Shown piece by piece: positions 57,900 through 64,000 of a DNA stretch of 64,000 nt. A program made the translations under genes and the position numbers. The notes under the pieces are model-generated. The model searched no databases. It saw only the letters and a list, made by a program, of their open reading frames with translations, and was not told where the DNA came from. Source of the DNA: Saprospiraceae bacterium (GTDB taxonomy: Bacteria; Bacteroidota; Bacteroidia; Chitinophagales; Saprospiraceae); assembly GCA_016714985.1 (NCBI GenBank), contig JADKBS010000008.1, positions 62,001 through 126,000 on the forward strand, in the 5' to 3' direction. Each line of letters begins with the position of its first letter. The first letter of the stretch is position 1.

Positions 57900-59128
57900 A
57901 TGAAAAAAATCAGACACACCAATGTCCAAAAGCCACTCGATGGCAAAATCAACGCATACGCCAAGTTGTCAAAAGCCATGGCACTGACCCCGGTCAAAAA
58001 GCCACATCACCTGCTACCGCTCGGAGCGGCCTTTTGGCCGGCATGCCTATTGCTGATGCGCAGATTGTCTATTCTGGCACTCAAAACATAGGTTGTGTAC
58101 TTGGCGGCAACACCAACCGCTGCTATGCAAACATCAATAATGCCGGTGGCAACGATATTGAAATCCACCGCAACCATGCATTTGGCAACCAGCTCATCCA
58201 AATTGACGAATTTCCTGGTGGCGGTTTTGAGGTCAATGGCTTCCATGCACGAGTGGTAGGTATATACGTTTACCCTTATGCCAATGTAACCGGCGCTGTT
58301 ATTGGCGCAGGCGGCCCTTGGGGCTTCCAATCCGGCCAAGCGAATTCGCTTTCAGAAATCAACGGCGCTTACCCCAACGATGCTTGGACTCCACTCCCCA
58401 ACGGTGAGACCCGCTATGTGGGCATCAGGGGCACGGTAGGTGGAGCGACGAAGTATGGCTGGGTGCAACTCACCAAGAACGGCTTCGGCAACCATACCAT
58501 CGTTGACTGGGCGTACAACAACAACACGGGCCAAAGCATCGAAGCTGGTCAGACTTCTTTACCCGTCGAGCTAATGAGCTTTGACTATGAAATCGAACGT
58601 AATGAAGTCAAGCTGTTTTGGCGCACGGCCTCTGAGTTGGACAATGCCGGCTTCGACATTGAGCGCAGCGAAGATGGGGCAAATTTCCGCTCCATCGGCT
58701 GGGTGGATGGTCACGGCAATTCCTCAGCGGAGCGTTCCTACGAGTTCATGGACAAGGATCTGTCTCAGGGCAAGGCCTATTACTACCGCCTACGGCAAGT
58801 GGACTTCAGCGGCAAAAAAGATTATAGCAAGGTCATCACGGCCAAATTGGGCGGTGGGAGCGTAGTGGTCAGCGAGTTGTACCCGAATCCCACCAATTCA
58901 GCCAAAAAAGTCAGCCTTGACTTTACGGCGAATAAAGAAGGCGAGTGGAAAGCCAGCTTTTTCGATGTAAGCGGCAAGGCAATGAACACTGGTGCTTCCC
59001 TTGACTTCACTTTGACAAAAGGCGACAACCGCCTCAATTTCGATGTGTCGAGCCTTCCCTCCGGTATCTACTTCCTTAAAATGGAGGATGGCGTGGAGCG
59101 GGTTTACCGGAAGCTGGTCATTGATTGA
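57900..59128 (+). CDS. T9SS type A cargo protein of unknown function (one frameshift)
   Basis: About 409 residues after repair. The ATG at 57900 starts a basic region (MKKIRHTNVQKPLDGKINAY, then AKLSKAMALTPV) typical of a family of Saprospiria surface proteins. The frame changes between about 57985 and 58020, leading to LLAGMPIADAQIVYSG and then an uninterrupted domain with cysteines (QNIGCVLGG). A beta-domain (PVELMSFDYEIERNEVKLFW) follows, then a T9SS type A tail (LYPNPTNSAKKVSLDF, ending LPSGIYFLKMEDG). The first 120 residues of the mature part have no recognised fold. It is exported by the T9SS. Two hairpins follow the stop. Confidence 0.8.
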
Positions 59129-59139
59129 CACAAATAGGC

Positions 59140-59214
59140 TGCCCGCCCTTCATTTTGTGGCGGGCATCACAAGGGTGGAACAGAATTTTGCTGCGCAAAA
59201 TTTCCGTTCCACCC
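59140..59214 (+). terminator. Two adjacent hairpins after the T9SS cargo gene
   Basis: Hairpin 1 has an 8-bp stem TGCCCGCC / GGCGGGCA (59140-59166). Hairpin 2 has a longer stem GGGTGGAAC...AATTTTG / CAAAATT...GTTCCACCC with a CTGCG loop (59173-59214). Neither has a long T-tail. They mark the operon end. Confidence 0.65.
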
Positions 59215-59370
59215 TTTCTGAAGCGCTAGCATGTTAAAAGGGTACGCTGTTTAGGCAAAGCCCCAAATAGCCCACCAAAATTGAAGTCCAGTAATTTAGG
59301 CAAAACACATACATTGCTGCGCAAAAATTTTGCCTTGTCCCTAAAGTAGCAAGCACGAACAACAATCTAC

Positions 59371-61929
59371 ATGAAAAAAGTCCTCCTCATCGGCTGGGAT
59401 GCAGCCGACTGGAAAGTTATCAATCCCCTCATGGACGCAGGCTTGATGCCTGCCCTGCAAAGCCTCGTGGAAGGCGGCGTGAAAGGCAAAATGACCACCC
59501 TCGACCCGCCGCTGTCGCCTACGCTCTGGACGAGCATTGCCACCGGAAAACGGCCTTACAAGCACGGCATACATGGCTTCACCGAACCGGATGGCAACGG
59601 CGGCCTGCGCCCCATCTACAACACCAGCCGCACCTGCAAGGCCATTTGGAACATCCTCACGCAGCACCAGAAAAAAACGCATATCGTGGGCTGGTGGCCC
59701 TCCCACCCCGCAGAGCCTATCAACGGCACGATGATTTCCAACCTGTACCAACGGGCACCCGACAACTTGGGCCCCAACCAGGCTTGGGGGATGAAAAAAG
59801 GCACTGTCCATCCTGCGGAAAAGACGGAACTGTTCGCTAAGTTGCGCATTCCGCCCCAGGAGCTTACCGTGAACCATATTGCCCCGTTCGTGCCAGACTA
59901 TTTCAAGATAGACCAATCAAAGGATCAAAGCCTTTTGAGCATCGCAAAAAACATCGCCGACTGCTCCACCATCCACAGTGCCGCCACCTATATCATGGAG
60001 AACGAGGAGTGGGATTTCATGGCCGTCTATTACGATGCCATTGACCACTTCTGTCATGGCTTCATGCGGTACCACCCGCCCCATCGGGAGCACATTCCTG
60101 TGCAACGGTACGAACTGTACAAGGACGTGGTGAACAGCGCCTACCGCTTCCACGACATGATGCTGGCCCGCCTCATCGAACTGGCAGGCCCCGGCACGAC
60201 CATCGTGCTCATCAGCGACCACGGTTTCCACCCCAACCACAACCGCCCGAAAGAAATCCCCAAGGAGCCTACCGGGCCAGCCATTGAACACAGCCCTTAT
60301 GGCATCATCGTGATGAAGGGGCCGGGCATCAAAAAGGACGAACTGCTCTTTGGTGCCAGCCTGCTCGACGTGACGCCGACCCTGCTGCACATCTTTGGGT
60401 TGCCTTCGGCAAAGGACATGGACGGCAAGGTGCTGGTGCAAGCTTTTGAAGATGAATCAATTATAGAACCTATCGAGAGTTGGGAAGCCATCGAAGGCGA
60501 GGATGGCCGCCACCCCCAAGGCTTGGAACTGAGCGAAGCCGACAACAAGGAGGAACTGCGACAACTGATAGAGCTTGGCTATATCGCCGACCCCGGCGAG
60601 GACATGGAGAAGGCCATCAAGGGAACAGTGGACGAGAACAACTTCAACCTCGCCCGTGCCTACCTGAATGGCCAACAATGGGACGAGGGCATTGCCCTGC
60701 TCGAAAAACTCCACACCGAAAACCTTGAAATACTGCGCTTTGCCAACTATTTGGCGCATGCCTATCTCATGGTGGGCAAGTTCAAAAAAGCAAGAAAAAT
60801 CGTCAACCATATCCAAGGGCTGCTTGACCGGGAAAGTCCGCAGCTCGACCTGCTCGAAGGCAGCCTGTTGCTGGCCGAGGGCCGGCCCTTGAAGGCATTG
60901 AAAATGTTCCAGAAAGTGGAAAAAGAAGCTGGCCAGCAGCCTCACTTGCGCTATCGATTGGCCAATGCCTACCTCCAGCTCAACAAATTGGAACAGGCCG
61001 AGTCGGTGCTGATGGCTGCCGTGGCGGAAGACCCCGAAGAGGCATCCTCTTGGTACACCCTTGGCGTCTGCCGCTACCAAATGGCGAAGTACGAAGACGC
61101 AATAGATGCCCTACTGCATGGCGTAGGACTTCAATACTACAACCCGCAATCGCATTTTTACCTGGGCGAAACCTTGCTGGCCATGCAACGCTACGAGGAC
61201 GCCGCCAATGCATTCGAGGTTTGCCTGCGCATAGCCCCTGCCATGAACACGGCGAGGGAGCGGCTCGTCGCCATTTACACGCAGTTCCTCAACCAGCCCG
61301 GCAAGGCCGTCAAGTACGAGCACGATTTCGACAAGGCCATGAAAGGCCAGATGACCATCGTGAGCGGCCTGCCCCGCAGCGGTACTTCCATGATGATGCA
61401 GATGCTGGAGGCCGGGGGCATGACCATTTTTACCGACAAAGAAAGGACAGCAGACGAAAGCAATCCCAAGGGATATTACGAGCACGAGGCGGTGAAGAAT
61501 TTGCAGAAGAACAAAAGCTGGTTGCCGCAGGCAAAAGACAAGGTGGTAAAGGTGATTGCGCACCTGCTAAAGCATTTGCCGCTGCACTACCGCTACAAGC
61601 TCATTTTCATGGAACGGGACATGATGGAAGTAATCAGTTCCCAGCAAAAAATGCTTGCCAGGAACGGCAAACGGGTGAAGGAAGACACGTTGCCCATGCA
61701 TTTGGTGACGGCTTTTGAGCAATCCCTAAAGGAAGTAAAACATTGGGCCGCTACGCATTCAAACGTGGATGTGCTTTATATCGCCCATGCAGAGACCATT
61801 GAGATGCCTTTTATGACGGCCATAAAGGTCAATGAATTCCTCGGCGGGGTTTTGGACGTGGAGGCGATGGCGCAGGCCGTGGATGCCAGTTTGCACCGGG
61901 AAAAAACATCACCTACCATCAGCCAATGA
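59371..61929 (+). CDS. Phosphodiesterase (alkaline-phosphatase superfamily) - TPR - sulfotransferase-like fusion
   Basis: 852 residues in three parts. First, residues 1-360 are a type I phosphodiesterase/nucleotide-pyrophosphatase-like domain: metal Asp in IGWDAADWKV, a nucleophile region PTLWTSIATGKRPYKHGI (about 50-67) and metal-binding SDHGFHPNH (about 281). Second, about residues 400-645 are TPR repeats (for example AYLQLNKLEQAESVLMAAV and YTLGVCRYQMAKYEDAIDAL). Third, a sulfotransferase-like P-loop SGLPRSGTSMMMQMLEAGG (about 663-681) is followed by residues matching the PAPS-binding strand-loop. Such a fusion is not a standard architecture I can name. It could process or transfer a sulfate or phosphate-containing group (inference). 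No signal peptide, so cytoplasmic. Its stop overlaps the next gene in ATGA. Confidence 0.8.
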   Translation: MKKVLLIGWDAADWKVINPLMDAGLMPALQSLVEGGVKGKMTTLDPPLSPTLWTSIATGKRPYKHGIHGFTEPDGNGGLRPIYNTSRTCKAIWNILTQHQKKTHIVGWWPSHPAEPINGTMISNLYQRAPDNLGPNQAWGMKKGTVHPAEKTELFAKLRIPPQELTVNHIAPFVPDYFKIDQSKDQSLLSIAKNIADCSTIHSAATYIMENEEWDFMAVYYDAIDHFCHGFMRYHPPHREHIPVQRYELYKDVVNSAYRFHDMMLARLIELAGPGTTIVLISDHGFHPNHNRPKEIPKEPTGPAIEHSPYGIIVMKGPGIKKDELLFGASLLDVTPTLLHIFGLPSAKDMDGKVLVQAFEDESIIEPIESWEAIEGEDGRHPQGLELSEADNKEELRQLIELGYIADPGEDMEKAIKGTVDENNFNLARAYLNGQQWDEGIALLEKLHTENLEILRFANYLAHAYLMVGKFKKARKIVNHIQGLLDRESPQLDLLEGSLLLAEGRPLKALKMFQKVEKEAGQQPHLRYRLANAYLQLNKLEQAESVLMAAVAEDPEEASSWYTLGVCRYQMAKYEDAIDALLHGVGLQYYNPQSHFYLGETLLAMQRYEDAANAFEVCLRIAPAMNTARERLVAIYTQFLNQPGKAVKYEHDFDKAMKGQMTIVSGLPRSGTSMMMQMLEAGGMTIFTDKERTADESNPKGYYEHEAVKNLQKNKSWLPQAKDKVVKVIAHLLKHLPLHYRYKLIFMERDMMEVISSQQKMLARNGKRVKEDTLPMHLVTAFEQSLKEVKHWAATHSNVDVLYIAHAETIEMPFMTAIKVNEFLGGVLDVEAMAQAVDASLHREKTSPTISQ

Positions 61930-62918
61930 AGCAGTTCATCAGTTCACTCAAAGATTGGAGCCAAAAATTGTTGGACACCAATTTGGTGGAAGCACAGGCC
62001 GAGGAAATCCTCGCTGCCATCCATGAGCGATTGGTGGAAATGACCGGCGTGACGGCTGCGACCTCGCCGCAAGACTACATAAGAGACACTTCCTTGGAAT
62101 TTGGCAATGCCATCTGCACGAACGAGGCCGCCAAGTGCATTTTGGATACTTGGCGAACGGTCAAGTTCCTGCGGGGCACCTACGGGGCCATCCGCCATTG
62201 CCAGTCCAAGAATCCATCTGAAAAAATTCAGCTATTGTATGCAGGCTGCGGCCCTCACGCACTGTTTTTGACCTTGCTCGCACCGATGTTTGAGGAGGGC
62301 GAAATCGGCTTTACGCTGTTGGAGGTAAATCCGGCCTCCTTTCAAATAGCCCAAAGGCTCGTTCGGCAGTTGGGATTGGAGGGCTATATGGATTCGATAC
62401 ACTTGGAAGACGCCATACGCTACCGGGTACCCAATAGTAAACAGTTCCACATCCTTTTTAGTGAGACGATGGACAAGGCGCTTTGCAATGAGGCTTTTGT
62501 GCCAATTTTGTTGAACCTGCGACCACAACTGGGTGACGACGTCACTGTCATACCAGCCAACGTGGTGGTGGGTGCCACGCTTTTTCCACGGATAAAACGG
62601 GCGGACGGCCTTTACCCACAGGCTGCTGATTTTAAAGGCGTGAAGGGTCATTCGCTCGGGGTAGTCCTTGACCTGGCTTCCAAATTGAAGGAAAATGGCA
62701 GTTGGGGGTTGACAGTTCCTGTCAAAGGACTTTCAAAATTCCGACATTTGGCGTTCAACACCGAAGTTTCCATTTGGGGCGACATCGTACTGGAGCAATG
62801 GGAATCGCATATCACCATGCCGAAAATAGAGGCTATTTCAGCTTCGCCAACTGACCGTCAAATCCAGTTCGAGTACCCGTTGGAGAGGGCCTTGGGCATC
62901 CGAATTTCGACGAGCTAA
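61926..62918 (+). CDS. SAM-dependent methyltransferase-like protein
   Basis: 330 residues. A helical N-terminal region (about 1-95) is followed by a Rossmann-type core with LLYAGCGPHALFLTLLAPMF (about 103-122, motif I with GxG). LLEVNPASFQIAQRLVRQLG follows, with the conserved acidic Glu. The C-terminal part is beta-rich. It is translationally coupled to the phosphodiesterase-TPR-sulfotransferase gene (4-bp overlap), so both probably act in one pathway, for example modification of a sulfated or phosphorylated small molecule. The exact acceptor is unknown. Confidence 0.65.
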   Translation: MKQFISSLKDWSQKLLDTNLVEAQAEEILAAIHERLVEMTGVTAATSPQDYIRDTSLEFGNAICTNEAAKCILDTWRTVKFLRGTYGAIRHCQSKNPSEKIQLLYAGCGPHALFLTLLAPMFEEGEIGFTLLEVNPASFQIAQRLVRQLGLEGYMDSIHLEDAIRYRVPNSKQFHILFSETMDKALCNEAFVPILLNLRPQLGDDVTVIPANVVVGATLFPRIKRADGLYPQAADFKGVKGHSLGVVLDLASKLKENGSWGLTVPVKGLSKFRHLAFNTEVSIWGDIVLEQWESHITMPKIEAISASPTDRQIQFEYPLERALGIRISTS

Positions 62919-62996
62919 TTCTTGTGATTAATCGTCAAAGCGGATTTATTTTCGCCCAATAAAATATAGCAACCCGTTGGATATCAATGTTTTGTG

Positions 62997-63125
62997 GTAA
63001 CCACTTAGGAGAGTGTGGGAGGAGAGAGAAAAAATTTCATTTTTTCTCTCTCCTCCCACATTTTAGGGTGTTTTTTGGGGAAAAATTTTCAATTTTTCCC
63101 CAACCCCCCCCTGCTAATTAGTTAC
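62997..63125 (-). mobile_element. MITE with 8-bp target duplication, copy 3 (129 bp, inverted)
   Basis: Same element in the opposite orientation: it begins GTAACCACTTAGGAGAG and ends (complemented) GTAACTAATTAGCAG. Both hairpins are present but in reverse order. It is flanked by an exact 8-bp repeat GTTTTGTG (62989-62996 and 63126-63133), the clearest target-site duplication of the three. Confidence 0.9.
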
Positions 63126-63161
63126 GTTTTGTGAAAATAATCTAAATCGAAAAACAACTAC

Positions 63162-63761
63162 ATGACAACCATTCAAGACAAAATCAACTGGTGGCAAGGA
63201 CTGGAGCAACAGTGGCAGAAGGCCATCAACCAGGTCATGCTTCAAAAAGGGGAAATCACCGACACCCCAGACGAGGCAGGCTTCGATGCAATTTATGAGC
63301 ATAAATTCCTGCGCTTTGCCGGGCCAAAAGCCCCCTACCCAAACCTGAGTTTTGAACTGACCAACCTAAGTGGGCTAGCCGCTTTTGCTGAAGCGGAGAT
63401 GATTTCGGTAACTTACCACCAAATCGCTTCACTCAAGGAAATCAGCCACCTCCCACAGTTGAAGAACCTTTTCTTGGACAACAACTGCCTGACAAGCATG
63501 GAGGGAGTAGAAGGGCTAACTGCACTGGCAGAACTCTACCTGAACAGCAATCAAATTGAATCCATCAAGCCCATTGAGGCATTGCCTCAAATCAAGGTCT
63601 TTTACTGTGCCAACAACAAACTCACTTCCTTGGACGGCCTTACGGAAGAACATGGCGAACACCTCCGTTTCTTTGTCTGCCTGCCCAACGAAGGCATCAA
63701 GCAGCGGGAAATCATCCGGGTGGAGAACACGCTGGGCATCAAGTGCAAGGGAACGAACTGA
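63162..63761 (+). CDS. Leucine-rich-repeat protein
   Basis: 199 residues, no signal peptide. The N-terminal half is helical (WWQGLEQQWQKAINQVMLQ). From about residue 60 there are LRR-like units: LKNLFLDNNCLTSMEGVEGL, LAELYLNSNQIESIKPIEAL and IKVFYCANNKLTSLDGL. Probably a cytoplasmic protein-protein interaction protein; the partner is unknown. It starts 29 bp after the target duplication of MITE copy 3. Confidence 0.85.
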   Translation: MTTIQDKINWWQGLEQQWQKAINQVMLQKGEITDTPDEAGFDAIYEHKFLRFAGPKAPYPNLSFELTNLSGLAAFAEAEMISVTYHQIASLKEISHLPQLKNLFLDNNCLTSMEGVEGLTALAELYLNSNQIESIKPIEALPQIKVFYCANNKLTSLDGLTEEHGEHLRFFVCLPNEGIKQREIIRVENTLGIKCKGTN

Positions 63762-63805
63762 TTTCGGATTGCGGATTTCGGATTGGGGATTGGGGATTGG
63801 GGCCA
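63762..63805. repeat. GGATTGCGGATTTCGG word repeat
   Basis: Iterated GGATTGCGG, GGATTTCGG and GGATTGGGG words, the same set found at 20980-21228 and near 2320. Confidence 0.75.
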
Positions 63806-64000
63806 TCAAAATTGTGCAATTTCAATTCCTAAATCACATAACTTAATATATATTCGATGAAAGGAGTCGGAATATTTTGAATTTTCACAAAGCTTATGAT
63901 TGACAAACAATGCTTTGCAAGAACTCAACCCGAAAAATTCGACTACAAAGTTCCTAGGACGGGGGTCCAAAATGAAACTACCTATTATTGACTAACAACA
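63806..64000. other. Intergenic, right window edge
   Basis: 195 bp with no gene I can support; a short ATG frame from 63897 closes after about 30 codons. Confidence 0.4.

Overview
The window reads as a chromosomal segment of a Bacteroidota bacterium, most likely of the Saprospiria (Haliscomenobacter/Lewinella-like). The evidence is a SusC/SusD pair, several proteins ending in type IX secretion (T9SS) sorting domains of both the short 'Por' kind and the gliding-motility-associated kind, TAnnTTTG promoter motifs with no useful Shine-Dalgarno sequences, a LytTR regulator beside a propeller-type sensor kinase, and a CotH/lamin-tail secreted protein. The lineage is inferred; there is no rRNA or tRNA gene to confirm it. 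Base composition is moderate, except for a clearly AT-rich restriction-modification block at about 33.7-36.6 kb.

Layout. 0-2 kb: 5' part of a large repeat-built secreted protein (minus strand). 2.7-8.5 kb: DUF1295 membrane enzyme, then SusC and SusD, closed by a bidirectional terminator. 8.5-18 kb: fumC, two secreted proteins, a DUF1016-type nuclease, murI, and a compact lipoprotein/permease/ATPase ABC operon. 18-27 kb: TPR-like membrane protein, cyclase-family hydrolase, Uma2-family protein, polytopic membrane protein, LytTR response regulator, sensor kinase, YceI-like protein. 27-34 kb: ECF sigma factor with a downstream anti-sigma-like/outer-membrane protein, a PepSY-like repeat lipoprotein, CotH-kinase protein. 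33.9-36.6 kb: Sau3AI/MutH-type endonuclease with a C5 cytosine methyltransferase. 36.7-44 kb: DUF819 transporter, subtilisin, S9 peptidase, WG-repeat protein. 44-54.4 kb: an 1820-residue Ig-like-repeat surface protein, ABC exporter, a small two-gene unit, gdhA, DUF2147 protein. 54.4-57.3 kb: a MITE-like element, a 116-bp tandem repeat and three tandem phage-tail-collar proteins. 57.9-63.8 kb: T9SS cargo, a phosphodiesterase-TPR-sulfotransferase fusion translationally coupled to a methyltransferase-like gene, and a leucine-rich-repeat protein.

Two themes stand out. First, the intergenic DNA is full of repeats: a 129-132-bp MITE with 8-bp target duplications (three full copies and a remnant), a second MITE-like insertion with a 7-bp duplication, dispersed 65-115-bp families, and low-complexity iterated-word hairpins, one of which lies in frame inside a membrane-protein gene. 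Second, GATC is about tenfold under-represented (24 sites counted by eye in 64 kb), matching the GATC-type restriction system predicted here.

At least ten genes are broken by single-base indels, mostly in short homopolymers. The pattern looks like residual long-read sequencing error rather than mass pseudogenisation, so I annotate these genes at full length and note the shifts. I did not find a convincing new multi-gene defence or biosynthetic system. The tail-collar triplet with its leader, small ORF and tandem repeats is the most obscure functional unit.
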